Source: an uncultured Spirochaetales bacterium (GTDB taxonomy: Bacteria; Spirochaetota; Spirochaetia; Sphaerochaetales; Sphaerochaetaceae). From it: a stretch of DNA of 64,000 nucleotides. How positions within the stretch are numbered: the stretch's first letter is position 1; every line of letters starts with the position of its first letter. The notes under the pieces were generated by a model. It was given only the letters and a program-made list of their open reading frames with translations, did no database searches and was not told where the DNA came from. The position numbers and the translations under genes are program-made. Positions 43,252 through 52,100 of the stretch are shown piece by piece. Location of the stretch: positions 124,001-188,000 of the forward strand of contig CASFDW010000001.1 of NCBI GenBank assembly GCA_949293595.1, in the 5' to 3' direction.

Positions 43252-43733
43252 CAGGACCAGAACCCCTCGTGTTCCTTCAGGATTGCGGACAACACCTCAC
43301 CGTCGTCGACGGGTCCGTCGATAACAATGTCCTTCTGACCATGGGAGACGACCTCGCGGGAGCTCAGATCGAAGGTGGGGTTCTCCTCGTTGCCGCCCGT
43401 GAATTTCAAAAGCTGGGCCTCGGTTGCTCCGAAGCATATCCGGCCGATGTTTGCCCAGTACACCGCCCCGGTGCACATGCAGCACGGTTCGAAATTCGTA
43501 TAGAGGGTGCATTCCTTGAGAAAATCCGGTGGATACTTTTTCGCAGCCTCCAGAACAAGGAGCGTTTCGGCATGATAGCTGGAGCCACCCTCGGTGAACC
43601 TGTTGCCCATCTCCATCAGCACCACCCCGTCCTTATCGGCCAGAAGAGCCCCGAACGGATGGTTGCCGCACAATCTGGCCTCATGCGCTATCTGCGAGCA
43701 TCGTAAAAGCAGTTTCTTATCCTTTTCTGTCAT
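43251..43733 (-). CDS. CDA-fold nucleoside/base deaminase
   Basis: A 160-residue zinc-dependent deaminase of the cytidine deaminase superfamily, closest in style to guanine deaminase GuaD and TadA-like enzymes. The zinc and proton-relay motif is HAETLLVLE, and the second motif is FEPCCMCTGAVYWANIG. The N-terminal CGNHPFGALLADKDGVVLME block is typical. It heads the operon with the mtnA-like and mtnP-like genes, so it may deaminate methylthioadenosine, adenine or guanine; the substrate is unproved. The ATG lacks a Shine-Dalgarno sequence and sits 6 nt after a perfect TATAAT on its strand. Confidence 0.82.
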   Translation of the reverse strand: MTEKDKKLLLRCSQIAHEARLCGNHPFGALLADKDGVVLMEMGNRFTEGGSSYHAETLLVLEAAKKYPPDFLKECTLYTNFEPCCMCTGAVYWANIGRICFGATEAQLLKFTGGNEENPTFDLSSREVVSHGQKDIVIDGPVDDGEVLSAILKEHEGFWS

Positions 43734-43739
43734 ATCCGG

Positions 43740-43745
43740 ATTATA
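43740..43745 (-). promoter_or_regulatory. -10 hexamer of the deaminase operon (leaderless arrangement)
   Basis: A perfect TATAAT, read leftward, ends 6 nt before the ATG. The -35 region is poor (TGGATT at 17 bp). No Shine-Dalgarno sequence is present. Confidence 0.5.
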
Positions 43746-43789
43746 TCCGATGCTTCACTTAAAATCCACAGACCGGAACACACTGATAT

Positions 43790-43818
43790 TTGACCTCGAC
43801 TGCCGTAGTGGGTTAAAT
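43790..43818 (+). promoter_or_regulatory. Promoter of the FKBP gene
   Basis: TTGACC and TTAAAT are separated by 17 bp, giving a leader of about 25 nt with AAAGGAT before the start. Confidence 0.5.
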
Positions 43819-43849
43819 TATGTATATCTTATAAAAAAGGATTTGGAAA

Positions 43850-45184
43850 ATGACAAAAAAAATCACTTTGGTATTGTTGTCTCTTCTTTTGATCCTCATG
43901 CCCGCCTTCAGCATGGGTGTGAGGGAGATCAATGATGATGAAAACATCGTCAAGCTCCTTGCCGTGGAATATACGGACGACGGAGCTTGCAGACTATATT
44001 GCCTCAAGACGGATGGGAACGATGTATACTATTACATCACCGACGAAACAACCGTGGAATATCCTGTCGACATACTCGCTGCAGGCGACGTACTTGTCGT
44101 GAAGGACAACGGAATCTCGACGATGAGCATTCCGCCCCAGATGTATGCCACCGACATCAGGAACATTACAATGGCCGTTTCCCTCGGCCTGTACGACGTG
44201 TCGTTCCCTGAAATGAATGCGAAACCCGGGGCACAGGCGGCGGTTCCGGCATCAGAAGCCACGGTACTGGCGGAAAGCCCCTTCACGGCGGATGAGCTTG
44301 CCATCACCGAAATGGTTCCCCGGTTCGGATACTCCTATGGATATCTTTCCATGGACAGCCTCATGAACCAGGGCCTCATAGTCAAGGGAAACTACTTCGC
44401 ACGCGGCCTGATGGACGCCATCGACATAACACAATCAACGCTGCTCACGTATGACGAGATGCTTGCAGCCGCGCAGGAATACATGGACACAGTCTACAAC
44501 CAGGGCATCGTCGGATCCTACGGGGACGTCGTGACTGATCTTGAGGCACTTGCCGATCTTCCGAAACCGGAAGCACTCGACGACCGCTTCAGCTATGCAT
44601 ACGGCTACATGGTCACGATCCAGCTTATGAGCCAGGGCATCGAGCTCGACAGGCTCGCATTCCCGGCAGGCATGCTCACAAGGCTGTACGCTTTCGAACC
44701 GTTGCTCACGACAACAGAGATGGAAGAGGCGTTCAACACATACGTCGAATACCTCAACGACCTTGTGGAGCAGTGGCTTGAGCAGATGGCGGCCGACAAT
44801 CTCGCGGCAGCCGAATCATTCCTGGCCGAGAACGCGGCAAAGGAAGGGGTCGTTTCCATCTCCGACAAGCTTCAGATGGTATATACGGCAGGCGATGCGG
44901 AGCTCGGGGCGGCACCGGCGGAGTCCGACACCGTCACCGTCAACTACACGCTCACCGATTCCAACGGAACCGTGCTGGACCAGGGAGAAGGCATTTCGTT
45001 CCCGCTTGATGGTGTGATTCCCGGATTTAAGACGGCGATACTCAACATGAAGGTCGGGCAGAGTGCCACGGCATACATCCATCCGGATCTCGGATACGGT
45101 GTCAACGGAGCCGGGAACATAGAGCCCAACAAGCTCCTGATCTTCGACATCGACCTGATAGGAATCGAACAAACCGAAGAGTGA
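43850..45184 (+). CDS. FKBP-type peptidyl-prolyl isomerase with duplicated N-terminal module
   Basis: An exported foldase of 444 residues. It has a signal peptide (about residues 1-21, ending AFSMG), then an unusual N-terminal domain of about 120 residues with Asp/Val-rich strands. Two tandem FKBP_N-like dimerisation modules follow: RFGYSYGYLSMDSLMNQG and RFSYAYGYMVTIQLMSQG. The C-terminal FKBP domain (about 345-440) contains DTVTVNYTLTDSNGTVLDQG and VIPGFKTAILNMKVGQSATA, ending IEPNKLLIFDIDLIGI. Active-site aromatic positions (Y, F, and Y in YGVNG) are kept. The duplicated module is more than in Mip/FkpA. The gene is monocistronic with its own terminator. Confidence 0.88.
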   Translation: MTKKITLVLLSLLLILMPAFSMGVREINDDENIVKLLAVEYTDDGACRLYCLKTDGNDVYYYITDETTVEYPVDILAAGDVLVVKDNGISTMSIPPQMYATDIRNITMAVSLGLYDVSFPEMNAKPGAQAAVPASEATVLAESPFTADELAITEMVPRFGYSYGYLSMDSLMNQGLIVKGNYFARGLMDAIDITQSTLLTYDEMLAAAQEYMDTVYNQGIVGSYGDVVTDLEALADLPKPEALDDRFSYAYGYMVTIQLMSQGIELDRLAFPAGMLTRLYAFEPLLTTTEMEEAFNTYVEYLNDLVEQWLEQMAADNLAAAESFLAENAAKEGVVSISDKLQMVYTAGDAELGAAPAESDTVTVNYTLTDSNGTVLDQGEGISFPLDGVIPGFKTAILNMKVGQSATAYIHPDLGYGVNGAGNIEPNKLLIFDIDLIGIEQTEE

Positions 45185-45196
45185 TGGCAGCATCAC

Positions 45197-45222
45197 GGGC
45201 CGGATCACCTCCGGCCCTTTTT
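45197..45222 (+). terminator. Intrinsic terminator of the FKBP gene
   Basis: GGGCCGG and CCGGCCC form a 7-bp stem with a 7-nt loop and five T residues; it ends at the stop of the convergent MATE gene. Confidence 0.85.
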
Positions 45223-46535
45223 CATGCCATCACGTCCCTCCTTAACCTTGAATGGATCAGAACAATCAGCAGCAAGGTCGGCACATCCGCGCAGAAGAAG
45301 CTCAGCCACAGCCCTGGAAGTCCGAAAAAATGATTGAGAACGAGGGCTGAGGGAATAAGGAAAAGGAAGAACCGGCAATAGGTGATCATGAGGCTTCGCC
45401 CTCCCATTCCAAGCCCCTGGAGAAGACCGGTCATGATTATGTTCGGACTTGTCAGAAGGAAGCAGAAGCACAGAAGGCGGAAGGCACTCCGCCCCAGCTC
45501 CAGAACCTCCGGCGAATCCGTGAACAGGCCGACGATCCATCCGCAGCAGAGCTGGAAGAACACGAATCCCGCGATCATCACCGACCAAGACAGGAGGAGC
45601 GATGTGGAAAAGCATTTCCTGATCCTCCCCACGTCCCCCATGCCGTAGTTGTACCCGACGATCACGATGAGCGCGCTTCCGATTCCCGAGGAAGCAAGGA
45701 ACATGAACGATTCGGCTTTAAGATACATGCCGTATACGGCCATCGCATCCACCCCGTATGAAAGCACGAGCTTGTTCAGGACGAGTCCGACGACCGGTCC
45801 TGCGGCCTGCCCCATGGTCGATGGAAAAGCAACTGAAAGAATCCTTCTGGAATCTTCTCCGTCATAGGCCGGCATGGCCTTTGTGACATCGTGCACAAAG
45901 CAGACGGCTGCCGCAACCACCGCCGAGAAAACATATCCCAGTGTGGTGGCCAGTGCGGCTCCGGAGGCACCCATATCCAGGACGAATATGAAAACAGGAT
46001 CAAGCAGCACGTTGACAAGCGCACCCGAGGCCTGCACGGCCATTGCGCTTTTGCCCATCCCGTGCGCCTGCAGCACGAAGGATACCAGGGCGGAGGCGAA
46101 CATGAAAGGAAACGAGAGAGAAACCAGTCTCAGATAGGAAACCGCATCACCGGATCCCGGGACGCCCGCAAGGAAGAAAAGCGCCACGGGACGGCTGGAC
46201 AGAATGACGAGAGTCATGCCACCGCCCGAAAGGACCGCGGCCAGCGTCCATGCGGTGGAAAGGGAGCAATGCGCCCTGCGGCTATCCCCCTGTCCGAGGG
46301 ATTTCGAAAGGAGGCTGCCTTCTCCGGCCGCAATACCGTTTGCCAATGCGGTGAAGATCATGAACACCGGTTGCACCGCGGATACGGCGGCGAACGCGAC
46401 TTCTGAGTAATGTGACAGGAAAAGGCTGTCCGCGATGTTGTATACGGCCTGAAGCGCCATCGAAAGCATTATTGGAAACGCCATCGACAACACCAGGGGC
46501 AGAGGTTTCATTGTTCCCAGCTTGTTTTCCGACAT
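45222..46535 (-). CDS. MATE family efflux transporter
   Basis: A 437-residue inner-membrane antiporter with about twelve predicted membrane segments in two similar halves. The N-terminal half begins LVLSMAFPIMLSMALQAVYN and continues IADSLFLSHYSEVAFAAVSA, a MATE hallmark; the second half repeats the pattern (SVAFPSTMGQAAGPVVGLVL). Substrates are usually cationic drugs or metabolites driven by sodium or proton flow; which one applies here is unknown. The gene is convergent with the FKBP gene. Confidence 0.93.
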   Translation of the reverse strand: MSENKLGTMKPLPLVLSMAFPIMLSMALQAVYNIADSLFLSHYSEVAFAAVSAVQPVFMIFTALANGIAAGEGSLLSKSLGQGDSRRAHCSLSTAWTLAAVLSGGGMTLVILSSRPVALFFLAGVPGSGDAVSYLRLVSLSFPFMFASALVSFVLQAHGMGKSAMAVQASGALVNVLLDPVFIFVLDMGASGAALATTLGYVFSAVVAAAVCFVHDVTKAMPAYDGEDSRRILSVAFPSTMGQAAGPVVGLVLNKLVLSYGVDAMAVYGMYLKAESFMFLASSGIGSALIVIVGYNYGMGDVGRIRKCFSTSLLLSWSVMIAGFVFFQLCCGWIVGLFTDSPEVLELGRSAFRLLCFCFLLTSPNIIMTGLLQGLGMGGRSLMITYCRFFLFLIPSALVLNHFFGLPGLWLSFFCADVPTLLLIVLIHSRLRRDVMA

Positions 46536-46596
46536 ACGTAAAAGGAAACCACAAAACCGTGCTCAATGTACATAGGACACGGCCCTTGGCTCAACG

Positions 46597-46980
46597 TCAG
46601 GATTCCATCTCGAAAAGAACGCTCTTGCAGGCCACCGGCAGATTCATGCACATCTGGCTGTGGACCTCGTAATCCGAGGTGTAAAGAAGGAAACGCCCCG
46701 GAGTCATCTTGAAGACATTATCCCCGTCAAGGCTGGTTATGGCCTCGCCCTCAAGCATGATTTCTATGAAAAGGCGTCCAGAAGCAGGACGGAACCTCTT
46801 TCCGTCGCCGGAGACGAAAGCCTCCACCTTGTATGCCACCTTGTCATCCTCCGGGCAGACATAGCTTCCCGGCATCTGGTCGTAAGGAAGGGAACGGTCC
46901 ATGACATCCACGACATGGACCAGCCTCCCGTTTATCGTATTGTATGCTTCGAAATTATCCAGCGTATCGAAAACTATCAT
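46597..46980 (-). CDS. Unknown protein with cupin-like character
   Basis: A 127-residue soluble protein, predicted mostly beta strands. The region FIEIMLEGEAITSLDGDNVF followed by KMTPGRFLLYTSDYEVHSQM recalls a cupin or YhcH-like barrel, but the His/Glu metal motif of cupins is not clear. The start overlaps the stop of the cytidylate-kinase-like gene by 4 bp (ATGA), so the two are co-translated. No function is assigned. Confidence 0.6.
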   Translation of the reverse strand: MIVFDTLDNFEAYNTINGRLVHVVDVMDRSLPYDQMPGSYVCPEDDKVAYKVEAFVSGDGKRFRPASGRLFIEIMLEGEAITSLDGDNVFKMTPGRFLLYTSDYEVHSQMCMNLPVACKSVLFEMES

Positions 46981-47630
46981 GATATGGAAAGTCCCAGCTT
47001 TTCCAAATGCTTATCATATATCTCCGTATATTGCAATATCATGTCCACGCAGCCCTCGATACCGAGCTTCGCCGAATCCAGACTGAGGTCGTAGGTCCTG
47101 CACATGCCCCACTTCTGGTCGGAGTAGTAATTATAGAAGTTCGCCCTTGTCTTGTCGTTCTTGAGACAGATGTCCTCGGCCTTGTCCTCGTCTATCTCGT
47201 AGGTGTGGACAGCGCGGTAGACACGGGCATCGAGCGGTGCATGGACGAACACGGACACCACGTGCGGATTATCCCTGAGGATATAGTCGGCACAGCGTCC
47301 GATTATGACGCAGCTACCCTGCTCCGCTATTTTCTTGATTGTCTTGCTCTGGATCAGGAACAACTGGTCGTTGAGCGGCATCTCGTTGAATCCGAGAGCT
47401 CCGGTCGCCATCGGATAATTTCCCATTGCGAGCGAATAAAGAAGGCTCGAGGTGGGCTTTTCATCCGCATTGTGGAACAGCGCCTCGGACAGCCCGCTGT
47501 CCTTCGCCGCCATGGTCAGAAGCTCCTTGTCATAAAAGGGGATCCCGAGACGTTCTGCAAGCTGGCGTCCGACCTTCCGTCCTCCGGAACCGAACTGCCG
47601 TCCGATGGTGAATATCGTTTTTTCTCCCAT
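46977..47630 (-). CDS. Cytidylate kinase-like family protein
   Basis: A 217-residue P-loop protein of the cytidylate kinase-like family common in gut anaerobes and spirochaetes. It opens IFTIGRQFGSGGRKVGRQLA, then ERLGIPFYDKELL; the P-loop reads GSGGRKVG with no canonical GKS/T. The block VIIGRCADYILRDNP and the C-terminal YDLSLDSAKLGIEGCVDMIL are strongly conserved with the second such protein at 54.9-55.4 kb. The substrate is unknown despite the name. It is co-translated with an unknown small protein. Confidence 0.82.
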   Translation of the reverse strand: MGEKTIFTIGRQFGSGGRKVGRQLAERLGIPFYDKELLTMAAKDSGLSEALFHNADEKPTSSLLYSLAMGNYPMATGALGFNEMPLNDQLFLIQSKTIKKIAEQGSCVIIGRCADYILRDNPHVVSVFVHAPLDARVYRAVHTYEIDEDKAEDICLKNDKTRANFYNYYSDQKWGMCRTYDLSLDSAKLGIEGCVDMILQYTEIYDKHLEKLGLSIS

Positions 47631-47737
47631 GAGAATTCCTCCTTCCTACAATCAAATTATAAATTGTTTAATTTGGAATTAAAGAAAAATTTTCAAGATA
47701 AGACGTCAAAAAGGTGTTTTTTCGGTGTTGGAATAAT

Positions 47738-47767
47738 AAAAAACCGTATCCCGGAACCAGGATACGG
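47738..47767 (-). terminator. Intrinsic terminator of the flavodiiron protein gene
   Basis: Read leftward, CCGTATCC and GGATACGG pair in an 8-bp stem followed by six T residues. Confidence 0.85.
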
Positions 47768-47787
47768 CAGAAGCATCGGGCCCAAGC

Positions 47788-48984
47788 CTATTTTGCAAGA
47801 GCGTCCGCAATCGCATCGAACTGCGCCTTCATGTCCTCCTTAGCATGGCTGAGGATGCTTGTGACGGCGTCGTTCACAACGGTTATGCCCTTGCACCCAT
47901 GGAGGATTTCCGCCATCTTCCTACCGCTCTGGAGGGCCCAGGTACCGCATTCGACCAAGGCAACATCCCTGTTCTGCCAAAGATGAGCCTTGAGATCGAG
48001 AAGGAGTGTCTCCATCTTCGGGAAAAGCTCCAGGTTGTACGTCGGGGCCGCAAAGACCACCTTGCCATACCTGAAACATTCGGAAAGCAGGACGGAGCAG
48101 TCCGTCTTGCTGGCATCGTACATGTGGATGTTCCTCACCCCCCTGTCGGCAAGAGCCATCGCAAGGTATGTGACCGCGTTTTCGGTATTGCCGTATATCG
48201 AGCTGTAGACTATCAGCACGCCCTCGCTCTCGGCCTCGTTTGACGCCCACGTCCTGTACTTGTCCATGAAATACCCGAGATCCTTCCTCCAGATTGGACC
48301 ATGCAGGGGACAGATCATCGAGATTTCGAGGCCCGATGCCTTCTTAAGAAGGTTCAGGACCTGGACTCCGTACTTGCCGACTATGTTCGTATAATACCTT
48401 CTTGCATCATCGAGCCATTCGCGGTCAAAATCGTATTCATCCGCAAAAAGGTTGCCGTTGAGGGCACCGAACGTCCCGAAAGCATCGGCCGAGAAAAGGA
48501 TGCCGCTCGAGGTGTCGAATGTGACCATGACCTCCGGCCAATGGACCATCGGTGCGAGAACGAACGCAAGCTTGTGCCTTCCGCAGTCGAGCACGTCCCC
48601 CTCCTTGACAACATGCGCCCTCGCCTTCACGTCGAAGGAGAAGAACTGAGAAAGGAATTTCACCGTCTTGTCGTTGCCGACGATCTTCATGCCGGGATAC
48701 CTGACGCTCAGCTCCTCTATCACGCCGCAGTGGTCGGGCTCGACATGGTTGACAACAAGATAATCCAGGCTCCTGCCATCGAGGACATGCGCGACATTCT
48801 CGAGGAACTGCCTCGAAACGCTGTGGTCCACGGTGTCCAGCACGACGGTCTTCTCGTCTTTGATGACATAGCTGTTATAGCTGACCCCCCTTTCGATGGG
48901 ATAGATGTTTTCAAAAAGGGCGAGCCTCCTGTCGCTCGCTCCGACATAATAGATATCCTCCGCAATCTTCTTTGAAAGCTGCAT
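47788..48984 (-). CDS. Flavodiiron protein (FprA-type A flavoprotein)
   Basis: A 398-residue cytoplasmic enzyme that reduces oxygen or nitric oxide, protecting anaerobes. The N-terminal metallo-beta-lactamase-like domain has the diiron motif VVNHVEPDHCGVIEELS, with further ligands in LAPMVHWPEVMVTFD and CPLHGPIWR. The C-terminal flavodoxin domain (about 255-398) starts LIVYSSIYGNTENAVTYLA. No rubredoxin is fused. The start was set at the Met with AAGGAG 6 nt upstream rather than fourteen codons earlier. A TATAAT lies about 40 nt upstream. Monocistronic with a terminator. Confidence 0.93.
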   Translation of the reverse strand: MQLSKKIAEDIYYVGASDRRLALFENIYPIERGVSYNSYVIKDEKTVVLDTVDHSVSRQFLENVAHVLDGRSLDYLVVNHVEPDHCGVIEELSVRYPGMKIVGNDKTVKFLSQFFSFDVKARAHVVKEGDVLDCGRHKLAFVLAPMVHWPEVMVTFDTSSGILFSADAFGTFGALNGNLFADEYDFDREWLDDARRYYTNIVGKYGVQVLNLLKKASGLEISMICPLHGPIWRKDLGYFMDKYRTWASNEAESEGVLIVYSSIYGNTENAVTYLAMALADRGVRNIHMYDASKTDCSVLLSECFRYGKVVFAAPTYNLELFPKMETLLLDLKAHLWQNRDVALVECGTWALQSGRKMAEILHGCKGITVVNDAVTSILSHAKEDMKAQFDAIADALAK

Positions 48985-49306
48985 ATGAAACTCCTTGATA
49001 TTTTTGTTTCGATTTCTCAACTGCATTATACATGAGTCAGGGATTATGGAACAGCACCCCCAGGCTTAAAAACCCATCTGAAAAGACATTTTGCACCGCT
49101 TTTTGAATTTTCATTAAAATCATTGTTCCAAAGGAAAAGGATTAATATTGTGTTAAAAAAACCGTTTTTTGTTTTTTTTACTAGCCAACCGGGGTTTTTA
49201 CGGTTATCATATCCTTCGCCACCCGTCTTGTGCCGGTGGCATACTTGATGATGCAAGGGCCGGGAAAGTCCCGGAAAAAGAATTTATGGAGTAAAGGAAA
49301 AGAGTG
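48985..49306. other. Divergent intergenic region between flavodiiron and aminotransferase genes
   Basis: About 320 bp without a gene. On the leftward strand a TATAAT (49025-49030) probably serves the flavodiiron gene. The middle is AT-rich. Near 49218-49285 two short inverted repeats (GCCACC/GGTGGC and CGGGA/TCCCG) lie in the leader of the aminotransferase gene; I could not match them to a known riboswitch. Confidence 0.45.
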
Positions 49307-50662
49307 ATGAACAGAACATCTGAAAGGTCGAACCGGTACTTTACCGAGCGTCAGAACGACTTCGAGTCTTCTGCCAGAAGTTATCCCCGCAGGTTCCCGT
49401 TCGCGCTTAGAAAGGCGAAAGGATCGTGGGTGGAGGATGTGGAAGGTAACAGATACCTTGATTTTCTCTGTGGCGCGGGTACTTTGGCGCTTGGCCACAA
49501 CGACGACATGGTGAACAAGGCAATGGTCGATCTCATAGCATCCGACGCCCCGCTGCACACGTTGGATCTGACGACGCCGGTCAAGGATCGTTTTGTTCAG
49601 ACAATCTTCTCCCTTCTTCCGGAAGGCTTGAGGGAAAACGCAAAGATCCAGTTCTGCTCCCCGAGCGGGACGGATGCCGTTGATGCGGCCATAAAGCTCT
49701 GCAAGACGGCCACAGGACGGTCGACCGTCATTGCATTCTCCGGAGGATACCACGGAATGGGGCACGGTGCCTTGAGCCTCACAGGGAACCTGAACGCAAA
49801 GAACAGGGTCATGAACCTCATGCCCGGGGTACAATTCATGCCATATCCTTATTCATACCGCTGTCCGTTCGGCATCGGAGGGGATGCAGGAACCGCAGCC
49901 TGTTGCGCATATTTCGAGCGGCTGCTGAAGGATCCGGAAAGCGGAATCACAAGACCGGCGGCGGTGATCATCGAGCCCATACAGGGTGAAGGCGGGGTTG
50001 TTCCGGCACCTGTCGAGTTCCTCCGCACCGTCAGGCGGGTCACGAAGGAGCTGGATATTCCGATGATTGTGGACGAGATCCAATGCGGGATAGGAAGGAG
50101 CGGACGTTTCTTCGCTTTCGAATATGCGGACATCGTTCCGGATGTGATCCTGGCATCTAAGGCGATCGGTGGAAGCCAGCCGATGAGCGTGGTCATATAC
50201 AACAAGGAGCTTGACAAATGGACGGCCGGCGCCCATGCCGGGACGTTCAGGGGCAACCAGCTTGCCATGGCCGCGGGGACAGTGGTACTCGAAAGGGTCG
50301 GGCAAAGGGAATTCCTCGAAAAGGTCATGGAGAAAGGCTCGAGGCTGAAGGATGCGATGGAGAAGCTCCGGTCCGAAGTCTCGATAATAGGCGACGTGCG
50401 CGGCAGAGGCCTGATGCTGGGCATAGAGTTTGTCGATCCTCGGACGGAGAAGGACCTCATGGGGCATCCCCAGGCAAGCGGCACCCTGGCCGCGGAGGTC
50501 CAGAAACGGTGTTTCGAAAACAAGCTTATCATGGAAAAGGGAGGCAGGAACGGTTCGGTGATGAGGTGTCTTTGCGCGTTGAACGTGAGCGACGAGGACC
50601 TGGACCTCATGATATCGGTCTTTTCGAAGGTTGTAAGGGAGGTGGATGAAAGTGTCCGATAG
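49307..50662 (+). CDS. dat: Diaminobutyrate--2-oxoglutarate aminotransferase
   Basis: A PLP-dependent class III aminotransferase of 451 residues that makes L-2,4-diaminobutyrate from aspartate semialdehyde. It opens RYFTERQNDFESSARSYPRR, then FPFALRKAKGSWVEDVEGNR, as Dat proteins do. The PLP-binding region has FCSPSGTDAVDAAIKLC and the catalytic Lys in DVILASKAIGGSQPMSVVIY. The ATG follows a GTG codon and has AAAGGA about 8 nt upstream. The adjacent decarboxylase overlaps its end by 17 bp and together they make 1,3-diaminopropane, which supports this call over ornithine or GABA aminotransferase. Confidence 0.9.
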   Translation: MNRTSERSNRYFTERQNDFESSARSYPRRFPFALRKAKGSWVEDVEGNRYLDFLCGAGTLALGHNDDMVNKAMVDLIASDAPLHTLDLTTPVKDRFVQTIFSLLPEGLRENAKIQFCSPSGTDAVDAAIKLCKTATGRSTVIAFSGGYHGMGHGALSLTGNLNAKNRVMNLMPGVQFMPYPYSYRCPFGIGGDAGTAACCAYFERLLKDPESGITRPAAVIIEPIQGEGGVVPAPVEFLRTVRRVTKELDIPMIVDEIQCGIGRSGRFFAFEYADIVPDVILASKAIGGSQPMSVVIYNKELDKWTAGAHAGTFRGNQLAMAAGTVVLERVGQREFLEKVMEKGSRLKDAMEKLRSEVSIIGDVRGRGLMLGIEFVDPRTEKDLMGHPQASGTLAAEVQKRCFENKLIMEKGGRNGSVMRCLCALNVSDEDLDLMISVFSKVVREVDESVR

Positions 50663-52088
50663 TCCGATTCTTACAAATGCCGGAAAACTGAGGGAAGAAT
50701 ACAGGAACATGATCGACAAGACCGTGGACGCGGTGCTTTCATCATTCAGCGACAAGAGCGCGTTTTCCGGAATAGATCCGTACACGCTCAGGAAGAATAT
50801 CGGGGCCCTGGGGCTGATCGACGAAAAGGGCCTCGGCTTCGACGAGACGCTCCGCATGACACGAAACGAGATCATGCCCCATCTTCTCAGAACCTGGAGC
50901 ACATCGTACATGCCCCATTTGCACTCCCCTGCAACGCTGGAATCGATCGCGGCGGAACTCATCATCGCGACCTTCAACAACAGCATGGACAGCTGGGACC
51001 AGAGTCCGGCGGCAACCGAGGTCGAGGTGAGCGTCATAAGAAATCTGGCAAGACTGTTCGGGTATGGTGAAAACGCCGACGGATGCTTCACATCGGGAGG
51101 AAGCCAGTCAAACTTCTCCGCCATAACCGCCATAAGGGATGCCTTTCTGAAAAAGCAATACGGATGGGATGCCAAGAAGCACGGACTGATCTCCGATTTT
51201 GCAAAGTTGAGACTGTATACTTCGGAAATATCCCATTTCTCGATGGACAAGAGCTGCCACATGCTCGGTCTTGGATACGATGCCGTCAGGAAAATCCCGG
51301 TGGATGCGCGATGCAGGGTCGATCTCGACGAATTTGAGAGGATGGTCGGATCGGACGTGCGATCAGGCCTCATCCCCTTCTGCGCCGTGGCGACAATCGG
51401 AACCACGGATTTCGGCAGCATAGACGATGTCGCAGGCATGAAAAGGATATGTGACAAGTACTCGATGTTCCTGCACGCGGACGCGGCATACGGAAGCGGA
51501 CTGATACTCAGCAGGAAACACAGGGACAGGATAGGCAATCTCGGTCTCTGCGATTCGATAACGGTCGACTTCCACAAGATGTTCCTGCTGCCGATAAGCT
51601 GCTCTGCGGTCCTTGTCAAGGATTCGTCCCTGCTTGAATGCTTCGAACTGCATGCGGACTATCTCAACCGTGAGGAGGACGAGGAGGACGGATACATAAA
51701 CCTCGTGGGCAAATCGATGCAGACGACCAGGCGGTTCGACGCGCTCAAGGTGTTCATGGCGTTCAAATCACGCGGCTTCGAGGGATTTTCAAAAATAATC
51801 GATACGGCAGTCGACAATGCGGCGTATTTCTATTCGAGGCTGAGAAAGGACAGCTCCTTCGAGGCTCCCGTGGAGCCGGAGATAAGCAGCGTGGTGTTCC
51901 GCCTCGATGCGGAGGACAATGTCAACCGCAGGATCAGGAGGAGCCTGATGGAGAAAGGAATCGTCATCGGACAGACGGTGATGGGCGGAAAGGTGATGCT
52001 GAAGTTCACCCTTCTCAATCCAAACCTTACACACGACCACATAGACAAGCTGATAGAAATGATCAAGAAGGAAGGCGGAGCCGTCTGA
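50646..52088 (+). CDS. ddc: L-2,4-diaminobutyrate decarboxylase
   Basis: A PLP-dependent group II decarboxylase of 480 residues that yields 1,3-diaminopropane. Blocks are HLHSPATLESIAAELIIATF, NSMDSWDQSPAATEVEV and GCFTSGGSQSNFSAITAIRD. The PLP region has HADAAYGSGLILSRKHRDRI and the Schiff-base Lys in SITVDFHKMFLLPISCSAVL. This arrangement matches the Acinetobacter/Vibrio enzymes and tyrosine/glutamate decarboxylase relatives. The gene follows dat with a 17-bp overlap and an AGGGAGG ribosome binding site inside dat. Convergent with the PII-like gene. Confidence 0.9.
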   Translation: MKVSDSPILTNAGKLREEYRNMIDKTVDAVLSSFSDKSAFSGIDPYTLRKNIGALGLIDEKGLGFDETLRMTRNEIMPHLLRTWSTSYMPHLHSPATLESIAAELIIATFNNSMDSWDQSPAATEVEVSVIRNLARLFGYGENADGCFTSGGSQSNFSAITAIRDAFLKKQYGWDAKKHGLISDFAKLRLYTSEISHFSMDKSCHMLGLGYDAVRKIPVDARCRVDLDEFERMVGSDVRSGLIPFCAVATIGTTDFGSIDDVAGMKRICDKYSMFLHADAAYGSGLILSRKHRDRIGNLGLCDSITVDFHKMFLLPISCSAVLVKDSSLLECFELHADYLNREEDEEDGYINLVGKSMQTTRRFDALKVFMAFKSRGFEGFSKIIDTAVDNAAYFYSRLRKDSSFEAPVEPEISSVVFRLDAEDNVNRRIRRSLMEKGIVIGQTVMGGKVMLKFTLLNPNLTHDHIDKLIEMIKKEGGAV

Positions 52089-52100
52089 CCAAGGGCGGCA

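Noticed and set aside
49100..49306. A possible guanidine or other riboswitch before dat
   Set aside because: Short inverted repeats exist, but no conserved loop sequences of any riboswitch class I know could be placed.
49853..51619. A 588-codon open frame on the minus strand opposite dat and ddc
   Set aside because: It is antisense to two well-supported genes, has no recognisable motifs and is a by-product of their codon bias.
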